NCBI RefSeq assembly: GCF_000013345.1
Contig: NC_007777.1
Location: 3,100,001-3,164,000 of the forward strand
Reading direction: 5' to 3'
Source of the DNA: Frankia casuarinae
GTDB taxonomy: Bacteria > Actinomycetota > Actinomycetes > Frankiales > Frankiaceae
DNA length: 64,000 bases
The notes under the pieces are model-generated. The model was given only the letters and a program-made list of their open reading frames with translations, was not told the origin of the DNA and searched no databases. The number at the start of each line of letters is the position of its first letter. Positions within the stretch are counted from its first letter, which is position 1. Shown here piece by piece: positions 38,228-46,253 of this stretch. The position numbers were made by a program, and so were the translations under genes.

Positions 38228-39970
38228 TCAGCGCGGATCGGACCCGGCCGGGCTCACCGAATCCGGGCCCGCCGAATCCGGGCCCGCCGAATCCGCCAGG
38301 CCCGGGGCGACGTCCACCCCTGGGACGATCTTGCCGGGGTTGAGGTTGCGGCCCGGGTCGATGCCGTCGAACAGCGCCGTGAGCAGGCGCACGCCGGCTG
38401 GTGAGATGTCGTCGGCGAGCCAGCGCGCGTGCTCGACGCCGACCGCGTGGTGGTGGGACAGGGTGCCGGCATGCTCGATGAAGCCCTGCTGGATCGCGGA
38501 CTTCACCGTGTCGTACCCGTCGATCGCCTCCAGCGTCACCGGGGAGGCATAGGCGAACGTGAAGTACAGGCAGGCCCCGGAGTGGTACGAGTGCGACAGG
38601 TGGCACATGATCCAACCGGTCACACCGATCTCGGCGAACGCCTTGTTCGCCCGCGCGACCACCCCCCGGTACAGCGGGCCGAGCTGCGACCAGGACGTCG
38701 ACGTCTCCGACACGTCGGCCATCGCGCCCTGACCGAGCAGGAAGTCCCGGATGTACGGGGTGTCGAACTTCTTCTGGTCGTAGAGCTGCCCCGGGCCGGT
38801 GCCGACACAGATCCCGCCCCGGCGCGCGACGATCGCCCCGACCAGCTTGCGCTGGGCCTTGACGTGCGCGGGTGAACCCTCGAAGCCGATGAACGACAGG
38901 CACATCTGGTCGAGGTCGTACCTGCGGACCCGGCGCAGGTACTGCTTCATACCGGCCGAGACGAGACTTGAGGCCAGGGAGCCGCGCTTGCGGGTAGCGA
39001 AGGAGAACCGCGTCTCGTTGGCGTCGGAGACCCGGGTGACCGTCGGCGCGGCCTCGCTCGCGGCGATCTCCCGCATGGCCAGCAGTGCCGCGTCCCAGGT
39101 CGGGAAGAAGTAGCCGAGGATCACGCGCTGCTCGGGCACTCGATGCACCTGCACCGTGGCCTCGGTGATGATCCCGAGCCGCCCCTCGCTGCCGAGGATC
39201 ATCTCCCGCACGCTGGGGCCGGTCGACTGGCTGGGCACGGGCCGGGTGACGAGTACCCCGGCGGGGGTCACGACCCGCACCGCCCTGGTAATCTCCGCGA
39301 TGTCGCCGTACTTGTCGGACTGCATGCCCGACGAGCGGGTGGCGATCCAGCCGCCGAGGGTGGAGTGGGCGAAGCTGTCCGGGAAGTGGCCGAGCGTCCA
39401 GCCCTGCGCGGCCAGCTGCTCCTCCAGACCCGGGCCGAGGGCACCGGCCTGTACGCGGGCGAGGCGGGCGTCGGCGTCGATCTCCAGCACCCGGTCGAGC
39501 CGGCCGAGGTCGACGGAGATCACCGGGCGGGTCTCGGTGCGCGGCGCCTCGAGACTGCCGGAGATGTTGGTGCCGCCGCCGAACGGGATGACGACCGCGT
39601 CCGCGGCCAGCGCCGCGGCCAGCACCGCCCGGACCGCCTCCTCGTCTCCCGGGTAGACGACGACGTCGGGCAGTCGGCCGAGGTCGTGGTTACGAACCCG
39701 GACGAGGTCACGCAGGCTCTTGCCGTAGGCGTGCACGACCCGCGCCTGTGCGTCGGTGGTGACGTGCTCCGCGCCGGCGGCGTCGACAAGCGCGGCGCGC
39801 AGCGGCTCCGGCAGCACGGGGTCCGCGATCGTCAGGTCCGCGAAGGCCGGTGGCTGGGCCGGCAGGCGGGTGATGTCGAGCCCGATGTGCGTACGGATGA
39901 ACGGCGCGAGGTCGGGCTTGTCACTGGGGCTGAAGGAGACACTCTCCTTGCCCCAGCCCCACCACTTCAT
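38228..39970 (-). CDS. FAD-binding oxidase, alkyldihydroxyacetonephosphate synthase-like
   Basis: A 580-aa VAO/PCMH-type flavoprotein. It opens MKWWGWGKESVSF, and the PCMH FAD domain has VVIPFGGGTNISGSLEAP and HFPDSFAHSTLGGWIATRSS. The C-terminal HLSHSYHSGACLYFTFAY and LSHHHAVGVEHARWL match the His-rich active site of AGPS, which exchanges the acyl group of acyl-DHAP for a fatty alcohol in ether-lipid synthesis. D-lactate or other 2-hydroxyacid oxidation is the alternative. The last ~20 residues are 15-bp repeats (AGPDS). It is the first gene of the cobF-prpD-prpB run. Confidence 0.85.
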   Translation of the reverse strand: MKWWGWGKESVSFSPSDKPDLAPFIRTHIGLDITRLPAQPPAFADLTIADPVLPEPLRAALVDAAGAEHVTTDAQARVVHAYGKSLRDLVRVRNHDLGRLPDVVVYPGDEEAVRAVLAAALAADAVVIPFGGGTNISGSLEAPRTETRPVISVDLGRLDRVLEIDADARLARVQAGALGPGLEEQLAAQGWTLGHFPDSFAHSTLGGWIATRSSGMQSDKYGDIAEITRAVRVVTPAGVLVTRPVPSQSTGPSVREMILGSEGRLGIITEATVQVHRVPEQRVILGYFFPTWDAALLAMREIAASEAAPTVTRVSDANETRFSFATRKRGSLASSLVSAGMKQYLRRVRRYDLDQMCLSFIGFEGSPAHVKAQRKLVGAIVARRGGICVGTGPGQLYDQKKFDTPYIRDFLLGQGAMADVSETSTSWSQLGPLYRGVVARANKAFAEIGVTGWIMCHLSHSYHSGACLYFTFAYASPVTLEAIDGYDTVKSAIQQGFIEHAGTLSHHHAVGVEHARWLADDISPAGVRLLTALFDGIDPGRNLNPGKIVPGVDVAPGLADSAGPDSAGPDSVSPAGSDPR

Positions 39971-40059
39971 GTGCGTGACCAACGATGGCTCCTCGACGGG
40001 GACGGACAGCGGACGACGGCTCGGGGGGACGACGGCTCGGGGGGAAGGCGGCGGACCGC

Positions 40060-41022
40060 TCAGGTGCCGGCGAGACGTTCGACGACCGGCGCCATGGCGG
40101 TCAACGCGTCCAGGGAGACCCCGATCGTGCTGAGGCCGAAGCGCTCGCGGCGCTCGACGAGGTCGTCGACGATCTCGTCGACCGACCCGCACAGCGCGTG
40201 CGGGGTCGCGAGCGCCTGTTCGGAGGTGAGCCCGAACCCGGCGGCCAACTGCTCGGCGACCTGGGTGCGGTTGTCGGTGACGACGACGAGGTGGACGCGG
40301 ACCTGAAGGGTGAGATCGTCCCAACGGGCGCCGGCGGCCTCCCGGATCCAGCGGACCTTCTCCTCGGTCGCCGCCGTCGTCGCGTTGGCGCCGAGCGAGG
40401 CGTCGATCACCCCGCCGGCCATGTTCATGTTCAGCCCGATGATGTCGGCCTCACGGGCGGCGAGGGTCAGCAGCCGGCGCCCGCCACCACCGATCACGAT
40501 CGGCGGGTGGGGCCGCTGCACCGGCTTCGGCGTCCCGTTCAGGCCGGCGACCTGGTAGTGGGTGCCGCTGTAGGTGAACGGTCCGTCGGCGAACATCCCC
40601 TTGATGACGGCGAGGGACTCGGCGAGCCGGCCGATGCGCACCCCCGGCGGATCGAGCGGCAGACCGGCTCGGGAGTAGTCGGAGGTCATCCAGCCGGCGC
40701 CGAGGCCGAGTTCGAACCGTCCGCCGGACAGCGCGTCGAGGGTCGCCGCCTCCTTGGCCAGCACCACCGGATGGCGGTAGTCGTTACTGAACACCATCGC
40801 GCCGATCCGCAGCGTCGTCGTCGCGTCGGCCGCGGCCATCAGCGCCGCGATCGGCGCGACCTGCTCGTCGAGATGGTCGGAGACGGTCAACGTCGCGTAG
40901 CCGAGATCCTCGACCCGGTGGGCGAGGTCGGCCCATGACCGGGCGCTCACCTCGGCGGGGGAGGAACACTGGATGTTGAACCGGAACGGCCGTTTGTACG
41001 GCCCGCCGGAGACCTCGGTCAC
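40060..41022 (-). CDS. LLM class F420-dependent oxidoreductase
   Basis: A 320-aa luciferase-like monooxygenase-fold protein, closest to the TIGR03621 actinobacterial group. PFRFNIQCSSPAEV, GYATLTVSDHLDEQVAPIAA, RIGAMVFSNDYRHPVVLAKE and GGRFELGLGAGWMTSDYSRA are typical of F420-binding members. The substrate is unknown. GTG at 41022 has GGAGGA 9 nt upstream, which decides the start over the GTG six bases earlier. An 89-nt gap separates it from the AGPS-like gene. Confidence 0.88.
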   Translation of the reverse strand: MTEVSGGPYKRPFRFNIQCSSPAEVSARSWADLAHRVEDLGYATLTVSDHLDEQVAPIAALMAAADATTTLRIGAMVFSNDYRHPVVLAKEAATLDALSGGRFELGLGAGWMTSDYSRAGLPLDPPGVRIGRLAESLAVIKGMFADGPFTYSGTHYQVAGLNGTPKPVQRPHPPIVIGGGGRRLLTLAAREADIIGLNMNMAGGVIDASLGANATTAATEEKVRWIREAAGARWDDLTLQVRVHLVVVTDNRTQVAEQLAAGFGLTSEQALATPHALCGSVDEIVDDLVERRERFGLSTIGVSLDALTAMAPVVERLAGT

Positions 41023-41253
41023 CGCAGCCACTCCTCCACTCACCGGGGCATCTCCAGGATGGGACACATCGAGGACGGGGCGCCTCGAAGACGGGACACC
41101 TCGAAGACGGGCACTCGCCGGTGGCATCCTCGAGGACGAGGCGGATACCAAGATAGCCCGTCGGGCGACCGGCGGCCGTCCCCGGCGCGACCCGACCGGC
41201 GCGACCCGACCGTCGTCAGACCGTCACCGGACCGACCCGATCGGCCCTAACCG

Positions 41254-41946
41254 TCACCGGACCGACCCGGCTGACCGGCGCAGCGACCGCAGGTACTCGC
41301 CGGCCGCCCGTGCCTGCTCCGGGGTCGGCGGCGGCTCGCGCAGTGCCTGGACGGCGGCACGGCGCGCCTCCCCGGTCAGCCGGTCGACGTAGAGGATCCC
41401 GTCGAGATGGTCGACCTCGTGCTGGAAGCAGCGCGCAAGCAGGCCCTCGCCGGCGTACTCGACCGGCTGCCCCGTAACGTCCACCCCGCGGACCCGCGCG
41501 GCCAGCGCCCGCGTGGTCGGGAAGTGCAGCCCCGGGACGGACAGGCATCCCTCCGGGCCGTGCTGCTGGGTCTCCCCGGACCGCTGGGTCTCCCCGGACC
41601 GCTGGGTCTCCCCGGACCGCTGGGTCTCCCCGGACCGCTGGATCCCGCCAGGCCGCTGGGTCTCCCCGGGCCGCCCCGGGTCCGGGCCGAGTTCCAGCAC
41701 CGGGTTCACCACCACCCGCGGCACCCGTGGTACCGACTCGTCACGCGGGTCGTAGTCGACGTCGAAGACGAACAGGCGCAGCCCGACCCCGATCTGCGGG
41801 GCGGCAAGCCCCACCCCGGGCGCGTCGTACATGGTGTCGATCATGTCGGTGACCAGCCGACCGAGCGCAGTGTCGAACTCCGTGACCAGCGTGGTCGGAG
41901 TGCGCAGAACGGGATCACCAACGGTGCGGATCGGGAGCACGGTCAT
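41254..41946 (-). CDS. def: Peptide deformylase with internal hexapeptide repeat insert
   Basis: A 230-aa enzyme that removes the formyl group from new proteins. All three catalytic motifs are intact: GVGLAAPQIG (motif I), EGCLSVPGLH (II, metal Cys) and CFQHEVDHLDGIL (III, HExxH). Between motifs I and II sits an insert of about 36 residues made of GETQRS-type hexapeptides (18-bp units 41567-41674), where ordinary deformylases have only a short surface loop. It is divergent from the Fur-family gene with 24 bp between starts. Confidence 0.93.
   Translation of the reverse strand: MTVLPIRTVGDPVLRTPTTLVTEFDTALGRLVTDMIDTMYDAPGVGLAAPQIGVGLRLFVFDVDYDPRDESVPRVPRVVVNPVLELGPDPGRPGETQRPGGIQRSGETQRSGETQRSGETQRSGETQQHGPEGCLSVPGLHFPTTRALAARVRGVDVTGQPVEYAGEGLLARCFQHEVDHLDGILYVDRLTGEARRAAVQALREPPPTPEQARAAGEYLRSLRRSAGSVR
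41567..41674. repeat. 6 x 18-bp repeat inside def
   Basis: Four exact copies of TGGGTCTCCCCGGACCGC (41567-41638), one diverged (41639-41656) and one near copy (41657-41674). They encode the GETQRS-type insert of peptide deformylase on the minus strand. Confidence 0.95.
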
Positions 41947-41970
41947 GCGGGATACTGTGCCACGTGAATC

Positions 41971-42492
41971 GTGAAGGACACCTGGATCGTGAAGGACAGT
42001 CAGACGGATCGTGACGGCCGGCGTGGCGATCCGTCCGCCGCCGGGATCGCCGCGTTGCGCGCCCGCGGGGAGCGGGTTACCCCGGCCCGCCGGGCGGTGC
42101 TCCAGGTACTCGCCGGCACGAGCGAGCACCTGTCCGTTGACGACGTCTTCGCCCGGGCGGAGACGATCGTCCCGGGCATGCACCGCACCACCGTCTATCG
42201 CGCGGTGGAGACCCTCGGCGACCTCGGCCTGGTCACCCACGTCCACCCCGACCACGGGCCGGCCGTCTACCACCTGGCGGCGGCCCTCACCGGCGGCGCC
42301 CACCTGCACGTCCGGTGCCGCTCCTGCGGCACGATCCTCGACGTGCCCGCGGACCTGCTCGACGACGTCGCGCGTCGGCTCGCCACCACCGTCGGGTTCA
42401 CCCTGCAGCCCGACCACGCCGCCCTTGCCGGTCGGTGCCGCGCCTGTTCGGTGACGTCCCCGTCCGTGGACGGGGACCTCGCACCCGCATGA
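41971..42492 (+). CDS. Fur family transcriptional regulator (Zur-like)
   Basis: A protein of up to 173 aa. [18 protein letters not shown] starts the winged helix, [20 protein letters not shown] is the recognition region, and [16 protein letters not shown] with [10 protein letters not shown] carry the two structural CxxC zinc motifs plus the His metal site. The metal could be zinc, iron or manganese; the His-rich HLHVRC segment fits Zur or FurB. The 5' end is an 18-bp duplication, so GTG 41971 and GTG 41989 are both possible starts; GAAGGA supports 41989. It is divergent from def and may control it. Confidence 0.88.
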   Translation: MKDTWIVKDSQTDRDGRRGDPSAAGIAALRARGERVTPARRAVLQVLAGTSEHLSVDDVFARAETIVPGMHRTTVYRAVETLGDLGLVTHVHPDHGPAVYHLAAALTGGAHLHVRCRSCGTILDVPADLLDDVARRLATTVGFTLQPDHAALAGRCRACSVTSPSVDGDLAPA

Positions 42493-42593
42493 CGAGGGTC
42501 CGCACCCGCATGACGAGGGTCCGCGGCGGCGCGGCGAGGACCGCGCGCCGGCGTAATCTCGCAGGTACCGACTATCGCGAGGAGGCTGCGGGG

Positions 42594-43664
42594 ATGCCGC
42601 CGGAGCAGGGCCCGGTCGTGCTGGGCATCGAGACGTCCTGCGACGAGACCGGGGTGGGGCTCGTCCGGAACGGCACGCTGCTGGGCGAGGCCCTGTCGAC
42701 GAGCATGGACCAGCACGCCCGCTACGGCGGGGTGGTCCCCGAGATCGCCGCCCGGGCCCACGTGCAGGCGCTGGTGCCCTGCGTGCGCGCGGCGCTGTCC
42801 TCGGCGGGGCTGTTCGTGGCGGACATCGGCGCCGTCGCGGTCACCGCCGGCCCCGGCCTCGCCACCGCCCTGCACGTCGGGGTGGCCGCGGCGAAGGCGT
42901 ACGCCACGGCGCTCGATGTTCCCCTCTACGGCGTGCACCATCTCGCCGGTCACCTCGCCGCGGACCTCGTCGACGGCGAACCGCTACCCGATCCCCTCAT
43001 CGCCCTGATCGTCTCCGGCGGGCACACGTCGCTGCTGCGGGTGGGGGACCTCGCTCGCGACCCGATCACCCACCTCGGCGACACGCTTGACGACGCGGCC
43101 GGGGAGTGCTTCGACAAGGTCGCCCGGGTGCTCGGCCTGCCCTATCCGGGCGGTCCCGCGGTCGACCGAGCCGCGGTCGGCCACGATGCGACGGCGCTGG
43201 CCTTCCCCCGGCCGCTGACCGGCCGGGCGGACGCGCCCTACACCTTCTCGTTCTCGGGGCTGAAGACCGCCGTCGCCCGATGGGTCGAGTCGCATCCCGA
43301 CTCCCCCGTACCGGCCGGCGATGTGATCGCATCCTTCCAGGAGGCAGTCGTCGACGTGCTCACCGCCAAGGCGGTCCGTGCCTGCCTCGACCACGGGATC
43401 GGTGACCTGCTCATCGTCGGCGGGGTCGCGGCGAACAGCCGGCTGCGGGCGCTGGCGGCCAGCCGCTGCGAGCAGACCGGCATCCGGCTGCGGATACCGG
43501 CCCGCCGGCGGTGCACGGACAACGGCGTGATGATCGCGGCGTTGGGTGACCTGCTCGTCCGCGCCGGCGCCGAGCCCTCCCCCGCCGAGCTCACCGCCAT
43601 GCCGGGCGCGTTCCTCGAACGGGCCCAGCTCGGCACCGCGCTGCCGGCCCTGCACGCCGCGTGA
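42594..43664 (+). CDS. tsaD: tRNA threonylcarbamoyladenosine transferase TsaD
   Basis: A 356-aa ASKHA-fold enzyme needed for t6A37 in ANN-decoding tRNAs. [20 protein letters not shown] is the N-terminal ATP site, [13 protein letters not shown] has the metal His region, [10 protein letters not shown] the His pair, [16 protein letters not shown] the phosphate loop and [20 protein letters not shown] the C-terminal motif. GAGGAGG precedes ATG 42594. The usual partners tsaB and tsaE are not adjacent. A 21-bp duplication lies in the upstream gap. Confidence 0.95.
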   Translation: MPPEQGPVVLGIETSCDETGVGLVRNGTLLGEALSTSMDQHARYGGVVPEIAARAHVQALVPCVRAALSSAGLFVADIGAVAVTAGPGLATALHVGVAAAKAYATALDVPLYGVHHLAGHLAADLVDGEPLPDPLIALIVSGGHTSLLRVGDLARDPITHLGDTLDDAAGECFDKVARVLGLPYPGGPAVDRAAVGHDATALAFPRPLTGRADAPYTFSFSGLKTAVARWVESHPDSPVPAGDVIASFQEAVVDVLTAKAVRACLDHGIGDLLIVGGVAANSRLRALAASRCEQTGIRLRIPARRRCTDNGVMIAALGDLLVRAGAEPSPAELTAMPGAFLERAQLGTALPALHAA

Positions 43665-43700
43665 GCACCGGCGGGCCCCTCGAACGGGAGAAGCGCGACG

Positions 43701-44450
43701 ATGCACCTCGGACATGAGGAGTTCCAGAGAACTGACGGGCGGGCCAGCACGGGGCCAGCTGACGCGGGGCCAGCCGGCGCCGGGCGGGCGCCGCGGATCG
43801 GGGTCGGCGGCCCGGTGGGCAGCGGTAAGACGGCCCTGGTCGCCGCGCTGTGCCGGGCCCTGTCGTCGAGCCTGCGCATCGGGGTGGTGACGAACGACAT
43901 CTACACCACCGAGGACGCCGACTTCCTGCGCCGGGCCGGCGTGCTCGATCCCGAGCGGATCCGCGCGGTCGAGACCGGCTGCTGCCCGCACACCGCGATT
44001 CGCGACGACATCACCGCGAACCTTGACATGGTCGAGGACCTGGAGGCCGACACCGGCCCCCTGGACCTGGTCCTCGTCGAGTCCGGTGGCGACAATCTCA
44101 CCGCGACGTTCAGCTACGGGCTAATCGACCGGCAGATCTTCGTCGTCGACGTCGCCGGGGGCGACAAGGTGCCCCGCAAGGGCGGACCGGGGGTGACCGG
44201 CAGCGACCTGCTGGTCATCAACAAGACCGATCTGGCCCCCCTGGTGGGCGCCGACCTCGACGTCATGGCCCGGGACGCGACCGCGGCCCGCGGTGCCCGT
44301 CCGGTGGTGTTCACCTCGCTCACCGCCGACCCCACGGCCGCGGACGTGACCGCCTGGGTACGGGCCCAGCTCGCCGAACTGTCCCCGCGCGGCGGTTCCT
44401 ACGATGCGTCCGATGCGTCTAATGCGTCGCAACCTTTAAATAGGATGTGA
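43701..44450 (+). CDS. ureG: Urease accessory GTPase UreG
   Basis: A 249-aa SIMIBI GTPase for nickel delivery to urease. [19 protein letters not shown] is the P-loop, [20 protein letters not shown] the next signature, [19 protein letters not shown] carries the nickel-binding CxH motif, [17 protein letters not shown] and [17 protein letters not shown] follow, and [15 protein letters not shown] is the G4 motif. No other urease gene is in the window. The C-terminus carries 9-bp repeats coding DAS/NAS. The P450 starts 7 nt downstream. Confidence 0.95.
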   Translation: MHLGHEEFQRTDGRASTGPADAGPAGAGRAPRIGVGGPVGSGKTALVAALCRALSSSLRIGVVTNDIYTTEDADFLRRAGVLDPERIRAVETGCCPHTAIRDDITANLDMVEDLEADTGPLDLVLVESGGDNLTATFSYGLIDRQIFVVDVAGGDKVPRKGGPGVTGSDLLVINKTDLAPLVGADLDVMARDATAARGARPVVFTSLTADPTAADVTAWVRAQLAELSPRGGSYDASDASNASQPLNRM

Positions 44451-44457
44451 GAGCGTC

Positions 44458-45801
44458 ATGGCGGTGAGGGGTTTCATGGCGGTGAGGGGTTCCAGGGGAC
44501 CGGTGCCGGGCGACGGAGGTCCGCCCCTGGTGGGATACACCCTGCGCTACCTGCATGACCCTGCCCAGCACTGGCGGCAGCGCTACGACCGGTATGGCCC
44601 GGTGTCATGGGAGCGGACCTTCGGGCTGCGGGTGGTGAGCCTGCTCGGCCCGGACGCCACCGGCTTGGCGCTGCGCAACCATGAGCAGGCATTCGCGAAC
44701 GGCCCGGGGCAGCAACGGATAGCCGGACCGTTCTTTCGGCGCGGATTGAGCATGCTCGACTTCGACGAGCACCGCCACCACCGTCGGATCCTCGCCGGCG
44801 CGTTCGCCCCGGACAGACTGCGCGGCTATCTCGCCGGGATGAACCCGTCCATCGAACGGGGCGTCGCGGGGTGGCGGCCGGGCGCGAGGTTCCAGGTTTA
44901 TCCCGCGGTCAAACAGCTCACCCTCGAACTGGCGACCCGGATCTTCATGGGTGAACGGCTGGGACCGGAAGCCGACCGGTTCAACGCCGCGCTGTTCGCC
45001 TGCATCCGCGCGCCGGGCGCGGTGGTCCGCGTGCCGGCACCCGGGCTACGTTGGTCGCGTGGCTTGGCCGGGCGCCGGTACCTGGAGGAGTTCCTGCGGC
45101 TGCGGGTGCCCGCGAAACGAGCCGGGAGCGGCACCGACATGTTCAGCCGGCTCTGCCACGCCGAGGCCGAGGACGGCAGCAGGCTGAGCGACGACGACGT
45201 CGTCAACCACATGATCCTGATGATGGTGGCCGCGCACGACACGTCCACGATCACGATGACCAGCATGAGCTACTATTTGGCACGGCATCCGGAGTGGCAG
45301 CAGCGGTGCCGCGAGGAGTCGCTCGCCCTCGGCACGCCAGCGGTGGACCATGCCGACCTCGATCGGCTGCCGTCACTCGCTCTGGTCATGAAGGAGGCGC
45401 TGCGCCTGGTCACGCCGGTGCCGATCCTCCTGCGCGCCACAGTGAAAGACATCGACGTGCTCGGCGTCACGGTGCCCGCCGGTACCGTGGCCGCCCTCGC
45501 GCTCGCCTTCACCCACCAGATGCCGGAGTACTGGCCGAGCCCGGAACGGTTCGACCCGGAGCGGTTCGCGGACCACCGTCGCGAGGACAAGGTACATCCC
45601 TACGCCTGGCAACCGTTCGGTGGCGGGCCACATACCTGCATCGGTCTGCACTTCGCCGGTCAGCAGGTGAAGGCGATCCTGCACCAGATGCTGCTGCGGT
45701 ACCGGTGGAGCCTGGCACCGGGCTACCGGATCTCATTAGACCGTTTCCCGCTGCCTGTTCCACGGGACGGGCTACCGGTCCAGCTGGAAAAGATCACCTG
45801 A
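44458..45801 (+). CDS. Cytochrome P450
   Basis: A 447-aa P450. [15 protein letters not shown] is the haem-binding Cys loop, [15 protein letters not shown] the ExxR K-helix and [15 protein letters not shown] the oxygen-activating I-helix. [14 protein letters not shown] is the C-helix region. The [10 protein letters not shown] type resembles membrane-type or sterol-like groups more than the usual soluble actinobacterial ones. The substrate is unknown. The N-terminus is an 18-bp duplication ([12 protein letters not shown]), giving two possible ATG starts (44458 and 44476). A second P450 fragment follows directly. Confidence 0.92.
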   Translation: MAVRGFMAVRGSRGPVPGDGGPPLVGYTLRYLHDPAQHWRQRYDRYGPVSWERTFGLRVVSLLGPDATGLALRNHEQAFANGPGQQRIAGPFFRRGLSMLDFDEHRHHRRILAGAFAPDRLRGYLAGMNPSIERGVAGWRPGARFQVYPAVKQLTLELATRIFMGERLGPEADRFNAALFACIRAPGAVVRVPAPGLRWSRGLAGRRYLEEFLRLRVPAKRAGSGTDMFSRLCHAEAEDGSRLSDDDVVNHMILMMVAAHDTSTITMTSMSYYLARHPEWQQRCREESLALGTPAVDHADLDRLPSLALVMKEALRLVTPVPILLRATVKDIDVLGVTVPAGTVAALALAFTHQMPEYWPSPERFDPERFADHRREDKVHPYAWQPFGGGPHTCIGLHFAGQQVKAILHQMLLRYRWSLAPGYRISLDRFPLPVPRDGLPVQLEKIT

Positions 45802-45847
45802 CCACCTGACCGACCGGCAGACCTACCGGTGCGGCCGCGGCTCGATA

Positions 45848-46066
45848 GAGGAGTTCGACATCCACCGCGAGATCGGCCGCCACCTGAGCTTCGGCTACGG
45901 CATCCACCACTGCCTCGGCGCCGCACTGGCCCGCATCGAGGGCAAGGTGGCCCTGGACGAGGTCCTCACCCGCTTCCTCGACTGGGAAATCGCCTGGGAC
46001 AACGCCGTCCAAGCCCGTACCTCCACGGTCCGCGGCTGGGCATCGATGCCCGTGCGTGTCTCGTAG
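45848..46066 (+). pseudogene. C-terminal fragment of a second cytochrome P450
   Basis: An open stretch without a start codon reads [20 protein letters not shown], then [20 protein letters not shown] and, before the TAG at 46064-46066, [15 protein letters not shown]. This is the haem loop ([18 protein letters not shown]), L-helix and C-terminal end of a typical soluble actinobacterial P450, belonging to a different subfamily from the intact gene 5'. The N-terminal ~330 residues, including the I-helix and ExxR, are missing. It is a relic from recombination or deletion between neighbouring P450 genes. Confidence 0.85.
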
Positions 46067-46253
46067 CGTCCCGTAAGGCCCGTAAGGCCCGGCGGCCAGC
46101 CCCGCTGCCCGCGTGGTGTCCCCGGCCCCGCCTCACCGGCATCGAAAGTCCGTTCCCGTGCGGCTGGGTCCGGCACCCTCCGTCGAGGACAGGGGGCCGA
46201 CAGCGTGCGTTGGCTTCGGTCCTGGCGCGGAGGCCGGGCCGGGCGAGTGCGTG

